A stretch of 64,000 nucleotides of DNA from Anarhynchus alexandrinus (GCA_008711295.1 VUYV01000123.1:2251873-2315872); one strand, 5' to 3'; counted from the stretch's first letter, positions 48,085 through 60,867 are shown. The notes: generated by a model not told the origin, from the letters alone. Program-made: numbers and translations.

Positions 48085-49674
48085 TTTTTGAAGCTTACAG
48101 AAATAATTTTTGATGACAGTATAATAAAAGTCATGAAATGGTTGCATAAACTGAATTGTCTCACATTATAATTCTATACGGAACTAAGCTGTATCTAAAT
48201 TAATATTGTTAATTTAGGTAAAGGATTTAGGTTATTCTTCAGGGCAACTGACTTTTTTTAAGTATACTAAATTCACCTAATTTCCCAAATGCTGTTTGAA
48301 ACCATTCTCATAATAAGTTTCACACATTCTCTCAAAGATCTTTGGTTGGTTTGGAGAAAATAAATCTGCTTCCTCAGCATCCAGTTTTATCTATGCAATA
48401 TGCTGTGGAGAACAACAATGCAAACTGATATGAAGAGAAAGCCAAGCAATGATCAGGTAGAAAGTTAATGAAATAATACCACCTATCCTTGTTTCCAAAC
48501 AGCAACCAGATTCTCACACCCTTTTTATGGTTTTCCTGACCTTACAACTCTGCTTTCATATAATTGTGAAATCAGAGCTGGTTCCCAAAGAACCATTTAA
48601 AAATGAAGTCCAATATTCTTTCCTTTGTTTCTTTTCAGATGATTATAAGCCATGTGATGGTTTTAAATGTTAAATATCTAATTTCTATCTAAATATCTGA
48701 GGAACGATGAATTTAATTTAGAACTATAGCTTGCCCAAGAGTTTAAATGGCTGCTCTGATTCAAACAGCATTTCAGCTTATACACATTCTGATTTTATCT
48801 TCACAGGGTTTACATCAACCTCCTGGAAAACTAGTGAATTGCTCATTACATCTCTGTCTGTAAGACAGAATAATTTTCAAAAAAATCTTTGTACTATGTT
48901 TTTCTTTTTATCCAGTAACTTGGTTAAACTATTGAATTTATTTTATTCTAGTACAAATGTACTCTCGTTACCATAATTTATTAAACAGTACGTACTGTGA
49001 ACTTAATCTCATTCGATGTTAGACATATGATAGTTGTTAGATGTTTGCAGCTGACCTAATATGGCTAAATTTACTTTTTAAACCATGCAATGAAATAGGC
49101 ACTTTTAGAATGAAGTTTATCTAATTGAATTTGTATGTCCAAATTTTACATGCCTGGAGTTAGATAAAGTTATTTGTGCCCTAAAAGTCCACCTATTATC
49201 ACACCTTGATGAAAATAACCCCTGTCCTGGCCTTGGTTAATGATGACAGTCACTTTCATTGTTCATTTTACCTGTGCCAGCAGAGGGTTTGTATGTACCT
49301 ATGCTGACGGGAAAGCTGACTTCAGTACTTTATACTCTACCTATATAACTGTAAATAACCATTTCAGAACAAAATTTGTGAAAATTAATCACTAATAATC
49401 CAAATTTCTATGCAATTTAAGCTCGTCAATTTATCTAGGATTCAGTCATTGCAAATTAATTTGGAGAAAAGGGCTTAATGAAAGTTATCTGAATTGGCAG
49501 TAACTGAAACTAAGATATTTTCCTGTATGAAGTTTTTATATGTATATATAATGTTCCTGTATGTATATAATTATAGGTACACACACACATATATAGAGAA
49601 GCCTACAGATACAACTCTCGAAATGGTTACTTTAATGAAAAAAAGTGATGAAGTAGACTAAAAATGGAAAGAAC
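48085..49674. other. AT-rich non-coding stretch, no gene seen
   Basis: No supportable gene. A TATA/CACA-rich simple tract lies near 49535-49600 immediately before the CR1 tail. Confidence 0.5.
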
Positions 49675-50634
49675 CATAAAATCACAGAAAAAAGGAGGTT
49701 GAAAGGAACCTCCGAAGGTCACATAGTCACACCTTTTTCTCAAAGCAGGAGCAACTTCAATATTAGTTCAGGTTGTTCATGGCCTTATCTAGGTGAGTTT
49801 TGAACATCTTCAAAGACAGAAATTCTGTAAGCTCTTGAACTAAGCTGTTCCTGTGCTTAACCTCTCACTGTGAAGAATGTCTGTATCCAGTAGGAATTTC
49901 CCTTCATGCAACCTCAGGTTTTTGCCTCTTGTCCTTCTGCTGTGCACGTATGATAAATGTCTGACTCCATCAGGTCTACAACACCTCCTTAAGTTGTGGA
50001 ACAATAATGTGAGCTCCCTGCCCCGGCCTTCTCTCCTTCAGGCTGGACAAGTCTAACTCTCTCAGACTCTCTTCGTATATCTTATTCTTCAGACCCCTGA
50101 CAAGCTTGATGTCCCTCAGCTGGACTCTCTCTCATTCACTGACATCTTCCTTGTACTGGGGAATCCAAAACTGAACACAGTATTCCAGAGGAAATCTCAC
50201 AAGCATGATATAGAGCAGAACGATAATCTCCTTGACCTGCTGGCTACACTCTTGATAAGGCAGCCCGGTTAGTCTTCTTGCTGCCAGGGTACACTGCTAG
50301 CTCATGTTCAACTTGTTCTACATGAGGACTCCCAGGACCTTTTCCACATAAAAAAGCTTTCTATTCAACCAGTTCTGAGATGATACTGAGTCATGAGGAT
50401 ATTTTTATTCAGGAAGGACTTTGCAGTTGGGTTGTTTTTGTTTTTGTTTTTGTTTTTTTCTGAACTTAATGAGGTGTCTGTTGGCCTATTCCTACAGTTT
50501 TCCGAGTTCTCTCTGAATGGCAACCCTGCCCCTCAACATAGCATCCTTTCCCCCTGATTTAGTATTACCCACAAAATTGCTGCTGGTGCTTTCCATCTCA
50601 TTATCTGTGTGACTGATGAAGATATTGTCCCTAG
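49675..50634 (-). mobile_element. Old, highly diverged CR1 (minus)
   Basis: Antisense CR1 landmarks are still readable on plus: a degraded tip (ATAAAATCACAG), AGGCTGGACAAGTCTAACTC (QPDLSSL-type segment), CTGAACACAGTATTCCAGAG and CTCATGTTCAACTTGTTCTA. The minus strand at 50492-50634 ends in a relic FVGNTKSGG where FADDTKLG is expected. The tail (CTCAAAGCAGG) is of an older class. A GTTTTT array at 50433-50459 has expanded inside it. No frame is usable. This is among the oldest CR1 copies here. Confidence 0.88.
50433..50459. repeat. GTTTTT simple repeat inside an old CR1
   Basis: Four GTTTTT-type units within the diverged CR1 at 49675-50634, where related copies have unique sequence. Confidence 0.8.
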
Positions 50635-53027
50635 TATAAACACAAAATGATATCTGGAACTCAAGAAATTGATGAAAAATGTCATTTGCATTTTCTTCTT
50701 CATTATCTGCAAAATGGTGAATATCAAGTTTCAAAGTTACGGCAAAAAGTTAATGTTAACTTGTCTTGTTTGAGATGATACTGAGAAGAAGACAAAGAGT
50801 TAAATGGTAATAATCCGAAATTATCTCTGAAGCAAAAGATTGTTGCTAGCTTGTCTAAATAAAGTTCTTTCAGAATGACAGAACATTGCTCTGCCTTCAG
50901 GTTTTGAAGACAGAAAAGAAACAACCACTCTTACAAAGAATGAAGATTGAAAAATAAGCAAATTATTTTAAACTGAGTTTAGCATAGTTCATCATGAAAC
51001 TTTTATTTATAATTCAATTCATTCTATTTTTCCACTGGGTATACAATAATTTATCTTCACTAAAAGCTGGAACGTTTCATAAAAGTAGGATGTCTAGCAA
51101 TTTTAATGATAAACATACAGAACAAAAAGAAGAATGAATGCAATGCTCTGTGTCTGGCAAGTCAGTTCCTCTCTCTGTATTTTTATAAACTGATTTGAGT
51201 ATAGAATTTTTTCTGAAGTGTTAAGAAAGTTTGATTTCTCAAAAGCGTAGTTTGCTTTGTTTTGTTTTGATATTTACTGTGTTTAGTGATTTACACTTCC
51301 ATCAAAAAACGCCAGCATTCAGCCTCAATACTTTTGCTTTTATTCACAAATCCAGCATAAAGAATAGGAACCTCATATGATGCATTAATATACCTCTTGG
51401 AGGAATCTCTCACATACCCTGTTTTTATTCACATCTAATATCAGTTCATTCACATATATTTTCCTTCTCATTTTACCATGTCATCTTGCTTTTTCTTCAT
51501 TGTCAGCTTCCCTCTTTCGTACTGATATTTCTCTATCTACTAAGTATTGCTTAGCCTTCTTAATAGGTTCTCTATATGCTTTATTTTCTCCTTTTTGCCT
51601 CTTGGAAGTTTCTGTTCTCTTCTGTCTTCTGCGAGGAGGAGTTCTGTAATCCTCTAGTCTCTCTTTGTCTTTGTTCATCTCTGCAACTTGTTGAAGGCTT
51701 TGTGGTATTAAGGTTGGAAAGGACAGGTGCCCTCAGCTTCATTTAGCTTTGCAATGCATAATTAATAGGTAGCATTCTGCCTTCCTCCAGGATTCATTTT
51801 TCTTTTCTGCCACTTTAGGTAGATAATTTCCTAATTCTACATGCATATTTTGCCTTGAACTCATACTATTAGAGGACTGCAAACTGATGATGATGATGAC
51901 GATGTCATGGCAAGGGTATTTTTTACCTTATACTGTAAATAATACCTTATCTTTGACATATGATGCCCATACCGTAGTATGACAGCCGGTATGGCAGTGA
52001 ATATTTTTTTACAGATTTGTTGCAGGTTTTTTGATGTATTTTTCAAATGCATAATTGATACTAGACATTCTTTTTAAGAGCATGGCTTCTTTAGATTATC
52101 TATAAGTATTTAATTGGTATTTCCTTCAGTTACAGTACCTGCCATGTGATTAGTATATGATGTGACCAATCCATTTGCACTGAAAATACTGAAGATGGAT
52201 TGATTGAATCCTGATTTAAGAAATTTCAGAAGTCTCTCAAGATGACTGAAAACAAAAATCTAAAATTAAATATGTGAGGTAGGAAATGGCAATTTTCACT
52301 TAACTCTTGATTTAGTTTTTATGGAGAACTTAATAGGAGGCTTTCTACCCTAAATTTAGCTATTTTAAAATGAAAGTATGATCATTTATGTTAACCTATC
52401 TACTCTCCTAACATCTTTCTATAGCACTGTAGATGCAGGTGCATGCAAATCATTTTCCTATTGTGTTCAAAATGGGAATAAAAAAAAGGTGGGTCTTTCT
52501 TTTTTCCTCTGTGATGAATCCAGAAGTCCCACTTCTTTACAAACCTGTTTTAAATACAGTAAATGTGCCTCTGATGAACCCAAATTGTAAAGAATTCATA
52601 AATATCTCTCTTAGATTTAAAAGTGTCTGCTACTCTCCTTTAAAGAAAAGATCCGAGCAGAAAATACTAGCAGGAACTAAAAGAAGTGGTAAAACATAGT
52701 GAGAAGTTGCAATTTCCAGGATAAAAGTAGATGGAGTAAAATAGATTTGGGGCATGGCAGTGTTGCATGGGTTTGAAAGGAATCAGAATACATCAGAAAT
52801 GACATCTAAGAGCTCTGGAGTAGAGGAAGTGGATGTCTGTGGTTAAGAAGTTTTGAGCTCTGTCATGAGTCCCCGAGCAGAAGAAGAACTCGAGAACTTT
52901 GCTGAAATTGGTGTACACAAAACAAGACATTTTGTTTTACATCATAAATTCTGTAATACATTAATTTTACAGATTTGCAACAAACATAGAGACATTTGAG
53001 ACATAGAGACATAATGTGCTCTAGGCA
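50635..53027. other. AT-rich non-coding stretch with one weak exon candidate
   Basis: It contains a GAT run at 51885-51904 and the charged minus-strand frame described at 51481-51732. No transposon ends are certain; a 17-base CR1-tail-like string near 51708-51726 is too short to call. Confidence 0.45.
51481..51732 (-). CDS. Candidate charged, Lys/Arg/Glu-rich exon, unidentified
   Basis: The minus-strand frame is open for about 83 codons from just after a TGA near 51733 to the stop at 51481. The Met at 51678 starts a 65-residue basic and acidic peptide (MNKDKERLEDYRTPPRRRQK..., KAYREPIKKAKQYLVDRE, ending EADNEEKAR). Possible acceptors (CCTTAATACCACAAAG or TTGCAG) precede it, and minus-strand AATAAA lies about 50 bases beyond the stop. 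It resembles low-complexity nuclear-protein segments or a coiled-coil tail. However, the plus strand here is pyrimidine-rich, which alone would give Lys/Arg/Glu on the other strand. I recognise no family. Confidence 0.18.
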   Translation of the reverse strand, partial: GHLSFPTLIPQSLQQVAEMNKDKERLEDYRTPPRRRQKRTETSKRQKGENKAYREPIKKAKQYLVDREISVRKREADNEEKAR

Positions 53028-53107
53028 ATCCTGCTTTGGCAGGGTAGTTGGACTAGATGATCTCTAGAGGTCCCTTCCAACTCTGAAAATTCCCTGATTC
53101 CGTGATT
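53028..53107 (+). mobile_element. CR1 3'-tail fragment (plus)
   Basis: About 80 bp: CTCTAGGCAATCCTGCTTTG, GGACTAGATGATCTCTAGAG, CCTTCCAACTCTGAAAATTC, then CTGATTCCGTGATTT. This is an old-class CR1 tail without any ORF2 sequence, extremely 5'-truncated. It lies 240 bp before the LTR at 53348. Confidence 0.85.
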
Positions 53108-53347
53108 TAATCCAGCTGAAAGTGAGTTAGTTGGAGATTTTTAGAAAACCTTACATTTACCACTCTAGAAATGTGGGTGGAATTTCATTCAGTTCTTACA
53201 AGGGAAAAGGTATCATCCAATTTAGGTTTTAGTGGAATGAATGTATAAATCTACAATGAAGTTATCCACAGTTCAGCTGGTTATCTAGAATCTGTTTATA
53301 GTAACTAAAGTAAGGTGAAATTCATCTCATTTTAAAATAGATTAAGT

Positions 53348-53931
53348 TGTGAGTTAACCCCAGAAGGCAGCTAAGCCCCACACAGCCATTTGCTCACTCC
53401 TCCACAGCAGGATGGTGAAAAGAATTGGAAAAGTGAGAAAACTCGTGGGTTGAGATAAAGACAGTTTAATAGCAAAAGCAAAATTTACACACACAAGCAA
53501 AGCAAAATAAGGAATTAATTTACTACTTCCCATTGGCAGGCAGGTGTTTAGCCATTTCCAGGAAATGTAATGGTTAATTATGAAGACGAATGCCATAACT
53601 CCAAAGGTCCCCCCTTGCTCCTTCTTCATCCAGCTTTTATTGCTGAGCATAATTTCATATGGACTGGGATGGACTGGGCTGGGATATCCTTCTGGTCACT
53701 TGGGGTCATCTGTTCCAGCTGTGTCATTTTCCAACTTCCTGTGCACCCCTAGCTTGCTCACTGGTGGGTTGGTATGAGAAGCAGCAAAAGCCTTGACAGA
53801 GTGTAAGCATTGCTCTGCAATAGCTACAAAGTGGGTGTGTTATCAACACTGTTTGCATCACAAATCCAAAACATAGCACCATACTAGCTGCTATGAAGAA
53901 AACTAACCCTATCCCAGCCAAAACCAGTACA
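53348..53931 (-). mobile_element. 584 bp ERV-type solo LTR (minus)
   Basis: Plus-strand ends are TGTGAGTTAACCCC and CCAAAACCAGTACA. I recognise the family as a frequent bird LTR: on minus it starts TGTACTGGTTTTGGCTGGGA and carries ATTAAA (plus 53465-53470) next to a segment matching TCAACCCACGAGTTTTCTCA. The TATA region reads CAATAAAAGCTGG on minus, so the usual TATAAA seems mutated. No clean target duplication remains. It shares its 3' part with the fragment at 31400-31539 and, more distantly, with the nested LTR at 20713-21062. The 98-codon minus frame inside it is spurious. Confidence 0.88.
53465..53470 (-). terminator. Polyadenylation signal of the 53 kb LTR
   Basis: Minus-strand ATTAAA about 120 bp from the LTR's inferred 3' end, in the context GCTATTAAACTGTC. 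Confidence 0.5.
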
Positions 53932-54751
53932 GAAGGTTAAACTGTCTAGTGAGCTTTCAATGAAAGTATTTATTTCATTTCACTCACTGCAAAGGAGTTT
54001 CCAGAGTTTCCCTCAGATGTAGACATATACAGTACAGATGATTCAAGTTAAATGGAATTGATTCCACCCATTATGTCTAGTCATCAGGCTTCCTCAATGA
54101 TCAAAGGAGACAAGCAATTACATCCAAAATTCAATTAATTTCTAAGATAGGTGTCTAAGACAAGTAGGATGTATTATACTCTGATGGTATAAATTACTCT
54201 ATTTGGACTGCAGAAAAATGCTTTATAATATTTTTCCAACTTTCATGGGATTTAAGTTGAGTGATGAACTTTGACTTACATGTTAATCACCAAAAAATAT
54301 TAGAAATATTGTCAAAGACATCCTGTCTTTTCTAAAATCTCTCTGGACCCCAGAAAGAGAGCAAACTGGCCATTAGAAGATGCACAAGCATATGGAATTC
54401 CAAAAAAAGATCTGACATATCATTCCAAAATTATATCTCAAGAGTTTCTTAATTAACATAAACAATGAAAATCATCAGAAGACTTCTAAAGTAAAATGAA
54501 TGCTGTAGTCTAAAATACCCTCTGGTCTGACAGCTTGAGGGTCAGGGCTGTCACTCATTAATTAATCCTGATGGCCAGCCTGGGAACACAGCAGGAGACT
54601 CAGAAAAGTCTACTTTAAAACAGCAGCTCAGAAACAAAAGTGCACCTTCAAGGTGCACAACTAGTGCTTTTTTATTCTCATAATAATAGCTGGGGACATT
54701 TTTTTAAATGCCGGACAATAAAATATTTATTGCAGAAACAGTCAAATTCAT
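53932..54751. other. AT-rich non-coding stretch, no gene seen
   Basis: No features recognised between the LTR and the CR1 tail. Confidence 0.5.
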
Positions 54752-54919
54752 ATTGGAACAGGCTGCCCAGGGAAGTGGTTGAATCACCACCCCTGGAGGT
54801 ATTTAAAAGACGGGTAGACGTGGTGCTCAGGGACATGGTTTAGTGGTGGTTTTGGCAGTGTTAGGTTAATAGTTGGACTCGATCTTAAAGGTTTGTTCCA
54901 ACCTAGATGATTCTATGAA
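54752..54919 (+). mobile_element. CR1 3'-end fragment (plus)
   Basis: Encodes the last ORF2 residues ([30 protein letters not shown], stop) and then the tail GTGTTAGGTTAATAGTTGGAC, ending GATGATTCTATGAAT. Only about 170 bp remain, from extreme 5' truncation. Same tail class as the copies at 19750-23822 and 28815. Confidence 0.92.
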
Positions 54920-55130
54920 TATGGTTTCCTTTATAAAATAAATATTTCAATAGTAACAATAATAATAAAAAAATTACACATCTGCTACACATTTAAGCAT
55001 TCTGAAATACTTTAAAATAGTGACAATATTGTCACTACTGAGTCTGATATGCGCTGTAAGGGTGATCTCCTGCATTTTTCTAGAAATGTTATTTTGGACC
55101 CTTCAGGGAAAGTTGTGGTTCTGTGGTTAA

Positions 55131-55158
55131 TATTTATTTATTTATTTATTTATCTATT
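55131..55158. repeat. TATT tetranucleotide repeat
   Basis: About six ATTT-type units with one substituted unit (ATCT). Confidence 0.85.
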
Positions 55159-58100
55159 TTAATTAAAATAAAGGAGTAGAATTGTTCAGGCTTTCCTATT
55201 TTTAAAATTTTGCTATATTTTCTCTGTTGTCTTGTGCAAGTCAAAATTTTTGTACCTCTTTTTCCTAGGTTGCAAGATGGATTTCATGATTTTCAGAAAA
55301 CAAAACAAAAAAAATTGTGATTTTTTTGAGATCTCTTTGAAGTGTTTTGGAAATGTTAATTATTAAAAAAATTAATTTAACTCATAAATTTATAAATTAA
55401 ATCTAAACTTCATTAACTTATTTCCCAGAAAGTTTTAAAAATCTTTAAAAACTCTGTCTCTTCCTTTTTAGATTCCCTGTGATCAGTGTTGCCATCTTCT
55501 GTCTCGCTGTTGAACAATCAAATTGCTCAATGTCCAAGCATAAAATCAGAAAAGAAAATAACACCATAGCATGAGAATAGACATAACAGGTTGATCCAAA
55601 GTTCAGTCTAGCTTAAAGTCCTGCCTCCAAAAGCAGTCAACAACACAAAGACAGGAGCATATAAGAACATAGTATAAGGCTAAGGTAAGCACCTTGTGAT
55701 ACTTCTCACAAATAGTTTCCCAGTCCCTGACAATCTGCATCCAAGGAACTCATCAAACAAAACTAAGTTTTTAGTATCTCTTGATGGATTTCTTTTGCTC
55801 AGACTTGTCCATCATCTCTTCAATGTCTATTAAGCTTTTGAAACTCATCAGGATGCTGTGGCAAGAAGTTATGCAATTGAAGTATGCATTTTATGAAGAG
55901 CCACCTCCTTATGTTTATTCTGTATCTACCATCTGCTAGTTTCATTCAATGTTTCCTAATTTGTATTTTGGGAGAGACAGTAAACAAATGTCTTCCTCAT
56001 GCCATTCACAGTTTCAAAGATGTCCTTTTATTTTATTCTATCATTCATATCTCTCAGTTAATCTTTGCCACAATCTTTGGTTTGGTCACATTTGCTCTTC
56101 TATGCACATTTTCCAAATCTTATATGTATTTTTGAGCTATGGAAAGAGGGGAAAGAGAGCAGGTCTGCTTTCAATAATCAGAATGTGTTTAACCACAAAT
56201 ATATGCAGTGGTATAGCAATGTTCTCCAAGTCTTTTCCTTATCTTTTCTATTATTCCACTTGGTATTTTTGACTGCTTCTGAGTACAGATCTTCCTTCAG
56301 ATTTTTCTTTCCAGGAACAAGCATTTTCACTAGTGTTGCAGATAAAAGTATATATGTCAACACATAAAGTTCAGGGACTGAGTCCTGAATTCTGATGTTT
56401 TAGTGCCACTTTCTGAATTGAGTCACTAGAGAATCTGAAGAGTTTCAGTTTGAGAACTAGTGTAAATATTTTTTCAGTTACAAAACCCTTTCTTAGTGAC
56501 AACAGAAGTCAATGTAATATTTTAACTACATATCATCATTTCAGGAAATTTAGAGTTTTCTTGCTAATTACAGTGTAATTATTGTAGCTTACAGAGTTTG
56601 AGAAGTTTTGTTTTCCCAACATATCTTCTTTTAATTTACTTTATTAATTTTTTTAATAATAAGAAAATAAAGATCTATAAGGACAAAAAGTTAAATATTT
56701 TCTATATACATTTTTAGTGGAAATTCTTTTTTTAGGCAATGATTGAATATGTATTAAATGAGACACTATTGATCTATATTTTATTATGAGAACTGCATAT
56801 TTAATGCTGAATGTGTTCAACTTACAACAAAAACATTTACAGATCATAATAAAACAAACCAACCAAGAAAATTATAAATGTGGTCTTCCAGTTTCTAATA
56901 GCATCATTTTTTTACTGCAGTAATAGCCAGTGTAACTCCCATAGAAAAATCCAAAACATAGATAATTTTTAAAATATAACAAAAAAAAATTTAACAACAA
57001 AACTAGACTTCTTCTGTTATTCATCTCTAGAATCCATTTTAGTTGTCCCTTTTCTATCTGTCTGGGTTTTCTGAGGGGTAGGTGCAGTAATAGGTTGATT
57101 TTTTTACATATTTAACTGAGATGTCTATGTAACCCCCCAAAAATGTTCATTAACAAATATGCTTTTTATATTACTTTTATAAAATTTACTCATCAGGAAA
57201 GAAGTCATAGGAGATTGTTTTATGCAAGGCATGAGAGTACCTATTTAAACAAATCTGTCATTAGTTAGAGACCTGCAATAAATGTGTACTGCTGTTAAAT
57301 GCTGCTTAAAATGTGACCGTAAAATGATTATGCACTTATAACTTTTCATGCACAGTTCATGTGATCTGTATCTGACATGAATTATGTTATTAGAAATTTT
57401 ATTGTATTAACATTGCATTTCTTCCAAAAGTGTGATGTGGCTTTTAAAAGAAAGTTCTGTGCTTGTCAATATCCTAATACCAAATATTTAGCTTAAATTT
57501 ACGGTTGCAAAGCAGAAATGCAATATCCTATTCAATCCCTTTCTGGATTTGTGCTTGTAGTGACACTTGGACTCTTAATAAACACAGTTCTAACTTTACA
57601 GAAATGAAATTATTTGATTGCACAGAAAAGTGCACAATCATCATTAGAGACATCAAAAAAGCCCAAAGTTTTGCAAACAGATCACTCAAAAAAACTTCAG
57701 CTCGCTAAAAGCATGTAATAGAAATATTATAATTTTGCTTATAATTCACGGCAGTCAAGCTCCTGCTCAAAAATCCAGAAACCATTAAGAGTTGCATTTC
57801 TGCTTCGTGATGTACATGTACAGTCTTTTAACAGAACAGAGAGTCCTCTAAACAGAAAAATGAACTTGGTGAAAGTACAAGTTTAGGGGTTGGCAGTTGA
57901 AATTTTGATCCAATCAAACTTTACAGGATTTTTATATTTTGCTACAAAAGACTAAGGTTGATTTCATGAAGAAAATCTGAGCTTTGTTCTTAGTATTATC
58001 ACAGATTTTCTGTGTGAGTCTTAAAAAAAAAAAAAAAAGGTAATCTGGATCATAGTTTCCAATCTGCAAAATAAGATAATAACTTCCTAAAAAGAGTATT

Positions 58101-58692
58101 AGTCAACAGTAGTTAAAGTTTTTGAAAGCCTCTGAAGAAAGCACTAAGCAATAGCAAAGAACAACTATTTCAATTATTATTGCTCAACCCTCACTAAAAG
58201 AAAAAAACACAGCTGATTTCAGGGCAAAAATAGTCTCAAGACTTGATGTATTTGTACATCAGATTTACTTTATACATTAGTATAAAGTTGAACCCAATCT
58301 AAATATTTTCTTACTTAGAAAATGTATGTGACAGCTTCACAGTATGATTCCTGTCACTTTCATTATTTGGAAATGATGTGATCTATCAGTAGACAGGATA
58401 TCTTGCATAGTTCACTCTTCTACTACACTTGTTTTGATTGCTTTGATGTTACTTGTAATTAGGAGTGCAATGCTGAATTATAAAAATATTAAGCAAGTGT
58501 AAAAGCTACTGACTGGAACGGTTTATGATGGAGAAAACAACCCTGAGCTTTCAGAAAACCGTCTTAAGGCTGTCTAACATAATGTCAAGTGATGAAGTAC
58601 TCAGTTAATGAAATGTCAAATTAAGAAGAATACCTATTACATGATGGTCTATATAAGTTTCTGTATATTGAAGGTGTTTTTTTTTTTTTATT

Positions 58693-58714
58693 TTTTGAGC
58701 TAATTAGCTCAAAA
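58693..58714. repeat. Perfect 22 bp palindrome
   Basis: TTTTGAGCTAA followed immediately by its exact reverse complement TTAGCTCAAAA, next to a T-run. It is about 90 bp before the CR1 tip at 58801. No gene ends here, so a terminator role is not supported. Confidence 0.85.
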
Positions 58715-58800
58715 TAGCTAATGATTCTGTAAAATGTTTGAGTTTGGAAGCAAACATCTTTAGATTTCTAATTGAATAATTATGCCATGGGGATTTAAAT

Positions 58801-60466
58801 ATCACAGAACAGTTGAAAAAGGAAGAGACCACTAGACGTCACTTGGTCCAAACCCCACTGCTTGGGCAGTGTCACCTAAAGCCAGTAGACCAGAACCGTG
58901 TCCAGATGGCTTTTTAATATCTCCAAGGATGAAGATTCCATAGTCCCTCTGGGCAACATGTGCCAGTACTTGGTCACCCTCTGTCTGGAAAAAAAAGTGT
59001 TTCCTGATGTTCAGATGAACCACCCTTTGTTTCAGAGTGTGTCCATTCCCTCTGGTCCTGCCACTAGGCACCATTGAAAAGAGCCTGGCTCCATCCTCTT
59101 TGCATCTTCCCTTCAGATGTTTATGTACATTCATAAGATCCCCCCGAGCTTTCTCTTTTCTAGGCTAAACAGTCCCAGCTCTCCAAGCCTTTCCTCAAAG
59201 GAGAGATGTTCTAGGCCCTTAATCATCTTTGTGGCCCTTTGCTGGACTTTCTCCAGTATGTTCTTGTACTGAGGAGCCCAGAACTGGACACAGCAATCCA
59301 GGTGTGTCCTTACCAGTGCTGAGTAAAGAAGAAGGATCACTTCCCCTACTTGCTGGTAATACTTTGTGTAATGCAGCTCAGGATGATGTTAAACTTCTTT
59401 GCTGCAAGGGAACATTGCTGGCTCGTGTTCAACCTGGTGTCCACAGGGACTACCATGTAATTTTCTGCCAAGCTGCTTTCCAGCTGTTTGGCCCCAGCAT
59501 ACACTGGCACATGGGCTTGTTCTTCCACAAGTGCAGGACTTTGCACTTCTCCTTGTTGAACCTCATGAGGTTCCTGTTGGCCCATTTTTCCAGCCTCTCA
59601 AGGTCTCTCTGGATGGCAGCACAACCCTTTGGCATAGCAGCCACTCTTCCCAGTTTGGTGACTTCTGCGAACCTGCTGAGGGCACACTATGGCCCATCAT
59701 TCAGATCATTAAGACGTTAAACAGGACTGGACCCAGTATAGACGTCTGGGGTACACCACTAGTTACTGACATCCAACTAGACATTGTTCTACTGATCACC
59801 ACCTTCTGGGCCTGGCCATTCAGCCAGTTTTCAATCCACCTCAGTCTGCTCATCCAGTTCATCAACACCTTCTCTATGAGGATCTTAGGAGGCACAGTGA
59901 AATCCAGGTAGACAACATCCACAGTTCTCACCTCATCTACCAGGCCAGTCATTTAATTATAGAATTTTATCAAGTTGGTCAAGCATGACCACAGAGCCAT
60001 GTTGACTATTCTCGATGACTTTCTTGTTCTTAATGTACCTGGAAATAGTTTCCAAGATTAGATACTCTACCACCTTGCTAGGGACTGAGGTGAGGCTGAT
60101 TGGATTGTAGTTCCCTGGGTCCTTCTTTTGCACTTCTTGAAGATAGGAGTAGCACTTGCTTTCCTCCAGTCTTTGAACACCTCTCCCAGACACCACGATT
60201 GATGAAAGATTATTGAGAGTAGCCTCACAATGACATCTGCCAACTCACTCAACACTCATGGGTGCATGCTATCATGGACTTATATATGTCCAGTTTGCTT
60301 AAGTATTCTCCAACCTGATCATCTTCTACCAAAGGTACATCTTCCTCACTCCAGCATTTCCCTCTGGTCGCTGGCACCTGACATTCCTTAAGGCCAGTCT
60401 TTCTAGTAAAGATTGAGGCAAAGAAGGCATTCAGTACCTCAGCCTTTTCCATGTCCTGTGCAACAC
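58801..60466 (-). mobile_element. Long degraded CR1 (minus)
   Basis: Minus-strand landmarks in order: NAFFASIFTRKTGLKECQVP (60249-60452), [32 protein letters not shown] (motif A region), SGVPQTSILGPVLFN (motif B, PQG changed to PQT), [43 protein letters not shown] and [27 protein letters not shown]. The C-terminus is LFSMVPSGRTRGNGHTLKQRVVHLNIRKHFF and the tip is near 58801. Multiple frameshifts and stops. Tail (ACTGCTTGGGCAGTGTCACC on plus) matches the class of 34284-34855. Second-longest CR1 of the window. Confidence 0.93.
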
Positions 60467-60867
60467 CTATGTGTTACAGAATTCCCAGAAAAACTATCAC
60501 ACATGTCAATGTAACTTTGACTTGTCTGGCTCTGTTACACAGATATTAAAAGGACTTCTACTTGTCACTACTGTGCATCATTCATCCTGGTCTCATTTCA
60601 TTTTTATGCTGTAACAAACCAAACCACTGGGGAGAAACAAAAGGAGGAATTCCAAGGACTTCTAGGAAAAAAAGAAAAACTAGTATAAACTACCCTTGTC
60701 TGAGGCTATATCCTATGACCCCAACATATTTGTGCTAAATGAACATCAGGGTTTTATCATAGCTGAGTCTCTCACTTCTGAGGTCAGTCCTGACATATCA
60801 CTGTAACTGTAAGTGTGCATCTTTTTCCACATGTGTTATCAGCAACAATAAGCCTCCCTTTAATTGT

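Larger units (their letters stand above)
54920..58800. other. AT-rich non-coding stretch, no gene seen
   Basis: Open frames up to about 107 codons near 55884-56367 overlap one another in several frames and have no recognisable domain. Simple repeats: TATT near 55131-55158, an A run at about 58023-58038, T runs near 58678-58696. A 22 bp palindrome lies at 58693-58714. Confidence 0.5.

Noticed and set aside
51708..51726. CR1-tail-like string TTAAGGTTGGAAAGGAC
   Set aside because: Only about 17 bases and no adjoining CR1 sequence or tip repeat; too short to call.
58978..59040. A-rich run and frame as a separate gene
   Set aside because: It lies within the CR1 copy at 58801-60466 and matches the ORF2 C-terminal segment in antisense.
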